Shown here: piece by piece, positions 1-5,477 of the stretch
How the letters are laid out: each line of letters begins with the position of its first letter
Numbering within the stretch: the first letter of the stretch is position 1
NCBI GenBank assembly: GCA_023415525.1
Contig: JAEZKI010000325.1
Span: forward strand, 1-7,146
Length of the DNA: 7,146 nt
Direction of reading: 5' to 3'
Source: Bacillota bacterium
GTDB lineage: Bacteria > Bacillota > Clostridia > Lachnospirales > Cellulosilyticaceae
Notes under the pieces: model-generated
What the model saw: the letters and a program-made list of their open reading frames with translations, nothing else
Databases searched by the model: none
What the model was told of the DNA's origin: nothing
Made by a program: the position numbers and the translations under genes

Positions 1-1657
1 CCAACGTATCATCATTAAAGTACTTTAATAGTCCTGGATCTAGGCTCTTTCTCACTATAGTCTGATATACCTCTGTAGCAGCCCTTTGATCTGCCAGTAT
101 TCCTTTCTTTTTTTCTTTTCCTACTACCAGATAATAGTCACTCACATAAGCATTATCTGGTAAGCTAATGGTTGTAGTGTATTCCAATCGATCTTTCGTC
201 GTTGGATTTTCTAAAGTCAAATCCACCCATGAGCGATAAATATCCTGCTTATTATCATAAGTCGTTGAAGCTGTCACATCTGTCAGTTTAACTTCTATGT
301 CCCCTGCTGGTGGTAAGGTTTCTACCTTATTAAGCTTCTCTTCTCCTAAGAAAAGGACTCGCATCCTATTAAAGGTTGTTTCATCTATAACATGGTCTTT
401 TGTCAATCCTTGATGGTAAAAATAAGATAAAATAGGTGTGTTCCCACCATCTAGAATGTCCCTTCTTCCTGCCGTCATCATACTCTTCTCTAGCCGGTCT
501 AAGGTTTTTGCCAACTGCTCCTTATTAACGGAGCCCTCTATTTCCTTTCCTTCTACATACCTCATAGCCGTATCAAAATTATATCTATCTAGGCCTATTC
601 CCCCAAAGAAAAGTGAAGGAAGTGTCAGTGCTCCTAGGACTAAAAGGCTTATACAATTTTTAGATTCTGTTTGCCATAACGCTTTTACTTCTCTTACTAA
701 ATAACATCCCTCCCAAATAATTGCTACTGTAGGAATAAAAATCAGTAGTCCTAAACCAAAGAAGATAATACCTATTACTCCAATAGGCATTAGGGGAATA
801 AAAATCACAAAGAAATATAAAATAAAAGTAGCACCTACCACTCTTACATAAAATAATATTTTTCTTAAGAATACAGCTTTGGGTGGCCACATCATAAATG
901 CTAAACCGTTAATGAGAGGCATAATCCAAAAGATAGCTTCGCTAAAGTCGCCTAAAAGTCCTTCATTACTTAGTAAATCAATAGAGTTGACCGCTAAACC
1001 TATATAAGGAAGTACAATAAGGATTACAAAGGTACATATCTCATAATAAATCTTTGTTTTTCTTTCCTCCAATACACTAGGGAAGAAACAAATACCTCTA
1101 TCTCTTTTTAAAATAAATAAAATCTGTATACCTACTAAAACAAAACTATATAAACCTGCAACCAGTAGAATAACTATTAATAGCTCACTCTGAGTTTTGG
1201 CTAAAATATTGAATCCCAGATACATAATAAAGGGAATCCCTACCTCTACAGTAACATACTTACGGAGCTGTCTTGATTTCTTTATGGAATAGGAGAAGGC
1301 TACACAGCTTATTAAATTAATGACTATTACTACCATCATGTTTATAGATGCAAAAGTAAAGCTTTGCTCTTCTTCGCTAAACAAGTTTATGCTCCAACTC
1401 AGTAACCATACTATGCCTACGCCTATTGCTATACTTATACCCATTAACAGGAGAAGCTCCTTCTTGTTGAGCTCCTCTTTTTTGCTACTATAACCCCATA
1501 CCAATATGCTGCTTGCAAGGATGATAAGTACACCACCGACTACAGTTACAAGCTTCTCTCCCATTTCTCCCTTTGCCATAAACCAATAAAATCCTAATAA
1601 AAAGAGAGGTATTGCTATACTTCCACAAACTACCCTTGGCTTAAATAAGCTTTTCAT
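1..1657 (-). CDS. MSEP-CTERM-type polytopic membrane protein with VIT-like domain, probable exosortase K target (3' end outside window)
   Basis: The frame is open without a break from the ATG at 1657 to the window edge, giving 552 N-terminal residues. The start is set by AAGGAGGAG four bases upstream (1662-1670). Residues 9 to about 353 hold roughly ten hydrophobic segments (for example 9-28, 35-54, 68-90, 101-122, 134-151, 155-178, 273-313, 335-353). A soluble segment follows, and from about 453 a VIT-like beta-rich domain carries YYLVVGKEKKKGILADQRAA (509-528) and then VYQTIVRKSLDPGLLKYF. A membrane bundle followed by a VIT domain, encoded directly after an exosortase K gene, is the layout I know for MSEP-CTERM proteins. 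These are large proteins with a C-terminal sorting signal processed by XrtK. The signal itself lies off the left edge, so processing is inferred. The start overlaps the exosortase gene by 17 nt, implying translational coupling. The alternative is a generic VIT-domain membrane protein. Confidence 0.8.
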   Translation of the reverse strand, partial: MKSLFKPRVVCGSIAIPLFLLGFYWFMAKGEMGEKLVTVVGGVLIILASSILVWGYSSKKEELNKKELLLLMGISIAIGVGIVWLLSWSINLFSEEEQSFTFASINMMVVIVINLISCVAFSYSIKKSRQLRKYVTVEVGIPFIMYLGFNILAKTQSELLIVILLVAGLYSFVLVGIQILFILKRDRGICFFPSVLEERKTKIYYEICTFVILIVLPYIGLAVNSIDLLSNEGLLGDFSEAIFWIMPLINGLAFMMWPPKAVFLRKILFYVRVVGATFILYFFVIFIPLMPIGVIGIIFFGLGLLIFIPTVAIIWEGCYLVREVKALWQTESKNCISLLVLGALTLPSLFFGGIGLDRYNFDTAMRYVEGKEIEGSVNKEQLAKTLDRLEKSMMTAGRRDILDGGNTPILSYFYHQGLTKDHVIDETTFNRMRVLFLGEEKLNKVETLPPAGDIEVKLTDVTASTTYDNKQDIYRSWVDLTLENPTTKDRLEYTTTISLPDNAYVSDYYLVVGKEKKKGILADQRAATEVYQTIVRKSLDPGLLKYFNDDTL

Positions 1658-2165
1658 TTAACTCCTCCTTTACTAAATATCTTACACCTATACTATTTAT
1701 AGTAATTAGTCCACCTAAATAAAGTAAAATACCTATGGTTCCATGCAACAAACCAAAAAAATGACTCTGAGCAAAAGGAACAGAGGCTAAAATACGTATG
1801 CTCCCTATCAAATAACCTAATCCTATAGACACTGCACATGATATACCAAGCCATCTTGTCTGATTTGTAACATAAGCTCTAAATCGGAAAAATAAAAGCA
1901 CAAATACCATAGCCATAAAAACATTTCCAAGGCATTCACTTGTAATGGCAAAGGTTCCTGTACTACATATGTACCCATACCCCTCTTCATAGCTAAATCT
2001 TACATTATAAAAAAGCTTACACAAGTCTACATAAGGTTGAAGTAAAACTTTAACTCCTTGCTCTGGTAAAAAACGACTGCTTCCTAATAAAATCAAGGTG
2101 ATTATGCTCCCCAACACTTCTAATCCTCTTTGCCTACACTGTGTGTTTTGTGTGTTTAACCTCAT
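1641..2165 (-). CDS. xrtK: Exosortase K-like transmembrane cysteine transpeptidase
   Basis: A 174-residue membrane protein with hydrophobic segments at about 17-33, 78-93, 106-128 and 139-157. It carries the three polar residues expected of exosortases: C78 (in ITSECLGNVF), R124 (in GSIRIL) and H141 (in LLHGTIG). In the exosortase/archaeosortase family these Cys, Arg and His residues at the outer membrane face cleave a C-terminal sorting signal. The Asn usual three residues before the Arg is Gly121 here. The short length and the adjacent VIT/MSEP-type target match XrtK, which serves one neighbouring substrate rather than many. The ATG at 2165 has AAAGGAT only about two bases away, which is too close. 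A GTG at 2117 has AGAGG seven bases upstream and would give 158 residues starting at the first membrane helix, so the true start may be there. The family call is reliable in shape but was made without a profile search. Confidence 0.78.
   Translation of the reverse strand: MRLNTQNTQCRQRGLEVLGSIITLILLGSSRFLPEQGVKVLLQPYVDLCKLFYNVRFSYEEGYGYICSTGTFAITSECLGNVFMAMVFVLLFFRFRAYVTNQTRWLGISCAVSIGLGYLIGSIRILASVPFAQSHFFGLLHGTIGILLYLGGLITINSIGVRYLVKEELNEKLI
1662..1670 (-). promoter_or_regulatory. Strong ribosome binding site of the VIT/MSEP-type gene
   Basis: Read on the minus strand the bases are AAGGAGGAG, four bases before the ATG at 1657. The site lies inside the last codons of the exosortase gene and decides the start of the downstream gene. 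Confidence 0.75.
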
Positions 2166-2246
2166 ATCCTTTATCTCACTTTCAGCTTTCCACTTGATTA
2201 TTTACTTTAAATATCTTAATTTTCAATCTATATATGATACCATTTA

Positions 2247-2275
2247 AATATACTATAGTTCTTTGCGTTTTTCAA
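2247..2275 (-). promoter_or_regulatory. Sigma-A promoter for the exosortase operon
   Basis: On the minus strand TTGAAA (2270-2275) and TATATT (2247-2252) are separated by exactly 17 bases. Each hexamer is one base off consensus. Transcription would start near 2240, giving a leader of about 75 bases to the ATG at 2165, or about 120 to the GTG at 2117. No operator was recognised. Confidence 0.65.
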
Positions 2276-2320
2276 TATTTATTTATTGTTTATCAATATA
2301 TTTATTGTAGTTTATAACTC

Positions 2321-2351
2321 AATCTGAAGATTAGGTATGGATTTTCAGATT
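2321..2351. repeat. Short inverted repeat, 8-bp arms
   Basis: AATCTGAA (2321-2328) is complementary to TTCAGATT (2344-2351) across a 15-base spacer. CTC before the left arm and a TTGAG at 2356-2360 hint at a longer ancient stem interrupted by about five bases. There is no run of T, so this is not a typical terminator. Role unknown. Confidence 0.35.
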
Positions 2352-2536
2352 ACAATTGAGAAGATTTTTATAAGATAAATTGAAAATCGAGATATAACCT
2401 TCGTTCATCTAAATCCAAGTTGCAAAATATGGTATACTCCAACAGCCTTTCCTTGTACTTTAGACACTGGAAACTCAAAATAGTCCTATAGAACAATCAG
2501 TAAAGCTATTGGTCATTGAGCTAAAACTACAAAACA

Positions 2537-2570
2537 AAAAGTGGCCTCACCATTAAGGTGTACCACTTTT
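2537..2570 (-). terminator. Orphan intrinsic terminator
   Basis: AAAAGTGG (2537-2544) pairs with CCACTTTT (2563-2570), and CACC (2548-2551) pairs with GGTG (2557-2560) around an ATTAA loop, with a small internal bulge. Read on the minus strand the stem is followed by TTTTTGTTTTG, a good U-tract; the plus-strand tail is weaker. No intact gene feeds into it on either strand. The nearest candidate is the broken reading frame ending at 2581, 11 bases away. Confidence 0.65.
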
Positions 2571-2580
2571 CTTAAGCCTT

Positions 2581-2706
2581 TTATTCCTCTAAATACCCTG
2601 CCATAGAATAGGTATTATACTTCTTAGTTATCTCCAATATTCTCTACCCTAGTAATATTCGTACTTGTATGTTTGGAGGTTTTTTGTCTATAAATAACTC
2701 AAATAA
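2581..2706 (-). pseudogene. Possible 3' remnant of a lost gene
   Basis: One minus-strand frame reads LFELFIDKKPPNIQVRILLG, then an in-frame TAG (2644-2646), then RILEITKKYNTYSMAGYLEE and a TAA (2581-2583). A terminator follows 11 bases after that stop. The composition looks protein-like and the stop-then-terminator spacing is typical of a real gene end. A second in-frame TAG lies just upstream at 2707-2709, preceded by GAG and an ATG at 2713-2715. I do not recognise the family. It could be chance translation of AT-rich DNA; the terminator is the main support. Confidence 0.3.
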
Positions 2707-2736
2707 CTACTCCATTGTTATATACTTACAACTTTC

Positions 2737-2765
2737 TTGACAAATTATTAGTTGATAACTATTAT
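2737..2765 (+). promoter_or_regulatory. Upstream sigma-A promoter of the paralogue operon
   Basis: TTGACA (2737-2742, perfect consensus) and TATTAT (2760-2765, one mismatch) are separated by exactly 17 bases. The -10 lies inside the first Fur-like dyad, so a bound repressor would block it. The start would be near 2772, giving a leader of about 110 bases. Confidence 0.7.
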
Positions 2766-2780
2766 TAATAATTATATAAT
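2752..2780 (+). promoter_or_regulatory. Second, overlapping sigma-A promoter of the paralogue operon
   Basis: TTGATA (2752-2757, one mismatch) and TATAAT (2775-2780, perfect) are separated by 17 bases, 15 bases downstream of the first promoter. Its -35 lies within the first Fur-like dyad and its expected start (about 2787) within the second. Which promoter is used cannot be told from sequence. Confidence 0.6.
2753..2767 (+). promoter_or_regulatory. Fur-box-like operator 1
   Basis: TGATAAC-T-ATTATTA matches the 7-1-7 Fur core TGATAATnATTATCA at 12 of 14 positions. It covers the -10 of the first promoter and the -35 of the second, which is an ideal repressor position. Fur represses iron-uptake and related genes when ferrous iron is plentiful. 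The AT-rich setting raises the chance-match risk, but a second copy lies 28 bases downstream. Confidence 0.6.
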
Positions 2781-2795
2781 TGATATTAACTATCA
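2781..2795 (+). promoter_or_regulatory. Fur-box-like operator 2
   Basis: TGATATT-A-ACTATCA also matches the 7-1-7 Fur core at 12 of 14 positions and is itself a near-perfect dyad. It covers the expected start of the second promoter. Together with operator 1 it brackets the whole promoter region. A related metalloregulator (Zur, PerR) is possible but would prefer a somewhat different core. Confidence 0.55.
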
Positions 2796-2810
2796 GTTAA
2801 AAACAAAAAA

Positions 2811-2873
2811 AGGAGAGAGTTACTGTAAAACAAATCACATTCGATTTATAAACTTCTATAAGTTTTCAGTAAC
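2811..2873 (+). promoter_or_regulatory. Foldable mRNA leader separating Shine-Dalgarno from start codon
   Basis: A strong AGGAGAG (2811-2817) lies about 65 bases before the ATG at 2883, with no start codon at a normal distance. Between them GTTACTG (2819-2825) and AAAAC (2827-2831) pair with GTTTT and CAGTAAC (2862-2873), with one bulged base. Inside are two small hairpins, AAATC/GATTT (2832-2847) and AAACTT/AAGTTT (2850-2865); the second competes with the outer stem. When folded, the Shine-Dalgarno sits about ten unpaired bases from the ATG. The only other candidate site is a weak CGGAT at 2873-2877. This resembles known cases where a hairpin bridges a distant Shine-Dalgarno, but function here is inferred. 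Confidence 0.45.
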
Positions 2874-2882
2874 GGATTAATA

Positions 2883-3497
2883 ATGGAGTTAAAAATTTTA
2901 GAACTCAGTGCGTCTCACGCATTTGGTGTAAAAAACGTTGAAATACCAGATTCTTACCTATCCATAATTGATGAATATGAGCTTGAATCTACTGATTTAT
3001 CTCACTACAACATTTTGTTGATTACGTATTTTGTTGATCAAGAATACTTATATAAACATAAGCAAATCATTGAGAACTTTTTAAAGGAAGGAAAAGTAGT
3101 TGTATTTTGTGGTCATTTATTCCGTCAATGGTTACCAGGTTGTTCATTATTTATGCCTAAAAAAATTAATAGCTATAAAGATTATTTTGTACAGACAGTT
3201 CCTGGAGCCCCTTTATTTGATGGTGTTGAAATAGAGGACATGGTTTGTAATAAAGGTGTAGCAGGATTTTTTGCACGCGGTTATTATTATGCACCAGAAA
3301 AGGCGGAAGTTTGCTTGACCTTTACAGATGGAAAAGTTATCTCTTATATAGACCGTCATACAACAAACGGAACAATCATTGTTCATGCAGGACAAAATAT
3401 TTTAAACTACAAAGACGCAAGCAACACTACAAAGAAAATTAGTGAGCAGGCACTTACTTTATTAAAACAAGAAGTATGTGGAGGGAAAGAACAATGA
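2883..3497 (+). CDS. Uncharacterised protein, first of two paralogues in a probable Fur-regulated operon
   Basis: A 204-residue protein with no signal peptide or membrane segment. I do not recognise the family. Alternating beta and helix (NILLITYFV at 43-51, a helix at about 56-68, GKVVVFCGH at 70-78) suggests a Rossmann or ThuA/class I amidotransferase-like fold. C76 sits where such folds can place a nucleophile, but no full Cys-His-Glu triad is evident and the paralogue lacks the Cys. Shared with the next gene are ExTDL (35-39), GK-VVV-G (70-77), WLP (83-85) and YID..-T-GT (155-164). The ATG at 2883 is the first start after an in-frame TAA at 2859, so its translation depends on the weak local CGGAT or on the folded leader. 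It ends in a 4-nt ATGA overlap with the next gene. The promoter architecture suggests a role in iron limitation; the biochemical function is unknown. Confidence 0.85.
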   Translation: MELKILELSASHAFGVKNVEIPDSYLSIIDEYELESTDLSHYNILLITYFVDQEYLYKHKQIIENFLKEGKVVVFCGHLFRQWLPGCSLFMPKKINSYKDYFVQTVPGAPLFDGVEIEDMVCNKGVAGFFARGYYYAPEKAEVCLTFTDGKVISYIDRHTTNGTIIVHAGQNILNYKDASNTTKKISEQALTLLKQEVCGGKEQ

Positions 3498-4102
3498 GAA
3501 AAATAGCTGTCATTTATAGTGGGCATGCCCCTCATTATCGTACTTTTCATGAGCCTAAATACGCTCAATACATCGAAAAACTTATATACTTTCCAGAATT
3601 TGAAGCTACAGACCTTACGCCATTTGATGTATTAATTGTGCCTTCTCAGCTTAATTCTAAATTATTACTGAAATCTGCTCAGAAGATTCGTGACTTTGCT
3701 GATACAGGAAAGACGGTTGTTGTTCTTGGACCACAACCTTGGGAATGGCTCCCTCATCAAAAATGGGAGCACCGCCCCACAAACTTTTGGTGGTGGTTAG
3801 AAGAAAATGCTGATAGTGGCTTGCGTGTTAAAAATGAAAATCACCCCTTCCACAACTATTTCACACTGGAAGATTGTACATGGCATCAACACGGTGTCTA
3901 TTGGCCACCATCCCATGCAACTCCATTAATTGCAACAAAAGATAACGGAGCTGTCTTATATATTGATGAACAATCTACCAAGGGAACTTGGATTATTACA
4001 ACGTTAGATCCTGATTATCATTTTGGCTCTTATTTTATGCCTGCAACAGAACGTTTCCTTGAAGCACTATTCACATGGTTAAGCCTTGGAAAACTTAATT
4101 AA
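3494..4102 (+). CDS. Uncharacterised protein, second paralogue in the probable Fur-regulated operon
   Basis: A 202-residue soluble protein, unrecognised as a family. The ATG at 3494 is chosen because GGAGGG (3480-3485) sits eight bases upstream and the start overlaps the preceding stop as ATGA; an in-frame ATG at 3476 has no such site. Residues 37-87 align without gaps to 35-85 of its neighbour (ExTDL, DVLIVPSQL at 45-53, GKTVVVLG at 72-79, WLP at 85-87), and YIDEQSTKGT (156-165) matches too. It is rich in Trp, His and Pro (PWEWLP, NFWWWLE, WHQHGVYWPP at 130-139), unlike the first copy. The residue matching C76 of the neighbour is L78, so a shared Cys nucleophile is excluded. The clustered His and Trp might bind a metal or ligand, which is speculative. 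The two proteins may form a heterodimer, as coupled paralogues often do. Confidence 0.87.
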   Translation: MRKIAVIYSGHAPHYRTFHEPKYAQYIEKLIYFPEFEATDLTPFDVLIVPSQLNSKLLLKSAQKIRDFADTGKTVVVLGPQPWEWLPHQKWEHRPTNFWWWLEENADSGLRVKNENHPFHNYFTLEDCTWHQHGVYWPPSHATPLIATKDNGAVLYIDEQSTKGTWIITTLDPDYHFGSYFMPATERFLEALFTWLSLGKLN

Positions 4103-4150
4103 AGTCATTGGTTAAGACATTCATCTTATTATTAAAATAGCAAATTTAAA

Positions 4151-4180
4151 AAGCTAGCCAAGTATTATCTTGACTAGCTT
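4151..4180. terminator. Bidirectional intrinsic terminator between convergent operons
   Basis: A 12-bp stem (4151-4162 with 4169-4180) closes a TATTAT loop. It has one C-A mismatch on the plus strand, which becomes a G-U pair on the minus strand. It is followed by CTTTTACT on plus and TTTAAATTT on minus. It lies 49 bases after the paralogue stop and 94 bases after the VWA stop, so it can end both transcripts. Confidence 0.8.
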
Positions 4181-4273
4181 CTTTTACTATCTATTTAGGC
4201 ATTCCAAGAGGCTTCCCACTCTCTTTATCTGTTTTCTTCTTTGGATTTAATTTGTTTTTAATTACCAATGAAG

Positions 4274-5446
4274 TTATCCCTTATTAGAGGTTACAAAATG
4301 ACTTAAATCGTCTCCTCTTAGTGTTCTTTCTAGAAGTTCAGGTAATAGACCTGGACTACAGGCAAAGCAAGGGATACCAAAGCTTGCTAATTTCGTTGCA
4401 ACTGCTTTATTGTAATAAGGTGTCCCCTCATCACTAATAGCTAGAAGACAAATGACCTTTACGCCACTTTCTTTAAAAAATCGCAGCTTATTAAGCATTC
4501 CTCCTTGATTACCATATTCATCTAAATCAGAGATTAAAAACATTAAGGTCTGCTTGGGATTCTCAATAAATTGCTCACAATAGCATAAAGACTTATGAAT
4601 GTCTGTTCCTCCACCCAGCTGTATCCCATAAAGCATATCTACTGGATCATCATAGCGCTCTGTCAAATCTACTACACACGTATCAAAAGCTACCACCCTT
4701 GTCTTAAAAGCTGCTATCTTTGCTAAAATACAGCCCATAATCGTGGAGTAAATAATAGATTGTCCCATAGAACCACTTTGATCAATATCTAAGATGATTT
4801 GCCATTTGTTTGTCTTCGACTGCTGCTCATAAAAGTAAATACGTTCTGGAATAATGGTTTCAAGTTGAGGATTAAAGTTTTTTAAATTTCTACGAATGGT
4901 GTAATGAAAGTCTATACTTGTGGCATTCCCTCGTGGGCTATGGTTTTTCTTATTCAGTGCTGCTGTGACGGCCTTTTGTAGCTCTGTTACCATATGCTTA
5001 TTAATATCCTCAACAATAGACTCAATATAGCTTCTAACAGCATTCTTGGAACGTTCTGGCACTTGATTTTTTAATGTTAAAAGTGTACATGCCATATTAA
5101 TATCTGGTGCCATATCTCTTAGCACCTCTGGCTCAAAAAGTAACTCCTTCATACCTTTTCGTTCAATGGCATCACTTTGAATGATTTGTACGATTTCTTG
5201 GTCAAAAAGCTTTCTCACATCTCCTAACCATTTAGAAATCTTAGGAGCTGAGTAGCCATTACCTGCTCCATTTGTGCCCTTTTCCAGGTCATGATTACTC
5301 TTATCATAGATGGCATCCAATGCTTGTGCCATCAGTAGCTCTTCATCACTAAGTGAAGGAGCTATTCCCGTAGCATCATTAAAGCCCTTTTCACTTTCTT
5401 TCCCTAGAAGCAATCGCCATTTATTGATATTCTCGGTCTTATCCAT
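4274..5446 (-). CDS. VWA (CoxE-like) domain protein of a MoxR/DUF5682-type cluster
   Basis: A 390-residue soluble protein. The N-terminal 200 residues are mostly helical, and the C-terminal half is a von Willebrand A domain. The MIDAS is complete: DQSGS (D222, S224, S226), T281 in GGGTD, and D307 in ISDLDE. VWA domains with this motif bind a divalent metal and typically act as adaptors for a MoxR-family AAA+ ATPase in the cytoplasm. Family resemblance is to CoxE-like proteins such as E. coli YehP. The ATG at 5446 is preferred because AAAGGAGG lies ten bases upstream (5457-5464). The frame stays open to an ATG at 5539, but that would overlap the DUF5682 gene by 62 bases and has no clear site. 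It lies 31 bases after the DUF5682 gene, in one operon with it, and ends before a shared terminator. Substrate and process are unknown. Confidence 0.88.
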   Translation of the reverse strand: MDKTENINKWRLLLGKESEKGFNDATGIAPSLSDEELLMAQALDAIYDKSNHDLEKGTNGAGNGYSAPKISKWLGDVRKLFDQEIVQIIQSDAIERKGMKELLFEPEVLRDMAPDINMACTLLTLKNQVPERSKNAVRSYIESIVEDINKHMVTELQKAVTAALNKKNHSPRGNATSIDFHYTIRRNLKNFNPQLETIIPERIYFYEQQSKTNKWQIILDIDQSGSMGQSIIYSTIMGCILAKIAAFKTRVVAFDTCVVDLTERYDDPVDMLYGIQLGGGTDIHKSLCYCEQFIENPKQTLMFLISDLDEYGNQGGMLNKLRFFKESGVKVICLLAISDEGTPYYNKAVATKLASFGIPCFACSPGLLPELLERTLRGDDLSHFVTSNKG

Positions 5447-5456
5447 TTCTCGGCTT

Positions 5457-5464
5457 CCTCCTTT
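5457..5464 (-). promoter_or_regulatory. Ribosome binding site of the VWA gene
   Basis: AAAGGAGG on the minus strand, ten bases before the ATG at 5446. It lies in the 31-base gap after the DUF5682 stop and fixes the VWA start at 390 residues rather than 421. Confidence 0.75.
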
Positions 5465-5477
5465 CATAGGAATGACA

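Larger units (their letters stand above)
2166..2882. other. 717-base intergenic region between divergent operons
   Basis: No intact gene is visible. From left to right it holds the exosortase promoter (2247-2275), an inverted repeat (2321-2351), an anonymous AT-rich stretch (2352-2536), an orphan terminator (2537-2570) with an apparent broken gene tail beyond it (2581-2706), the iron-responsive promoter region (2737-2795) and a foldable leader (2811-2873). The length is unusual beside the tightly packed operons on either side and suggests that a gene or mobile element was lost here. Confidence 0.7.

Noticed and set aside
438..890. Open frames on plus (438-704) and minus (660-890) strands
   Set aside because: Both are out-of-frame shadows of the membrane-protein gene, whose own frame is unbroken from 1657 to the edge.
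2431..2493. Plus-strand 20-codon frame starting MVYSNSLSLYF
   Set aside because: No Shine-Dalgarno, no promoter and no recognisable content; expected by chance.
2761..2781. AT-rich palindrome AATTATATAATT (2770-2781) as a third operator
   Set aside because: A short A/T-only palindrome is expected in this composition, and it overlaps the TATAAT box; it does not match the Fur core.
3213..3395. Minus-strand open frame of 60 codons
   Set aside because: Lies antisense inside the first paralogue, which is supported by similarity to its neighbour; no ribosome site of its own.
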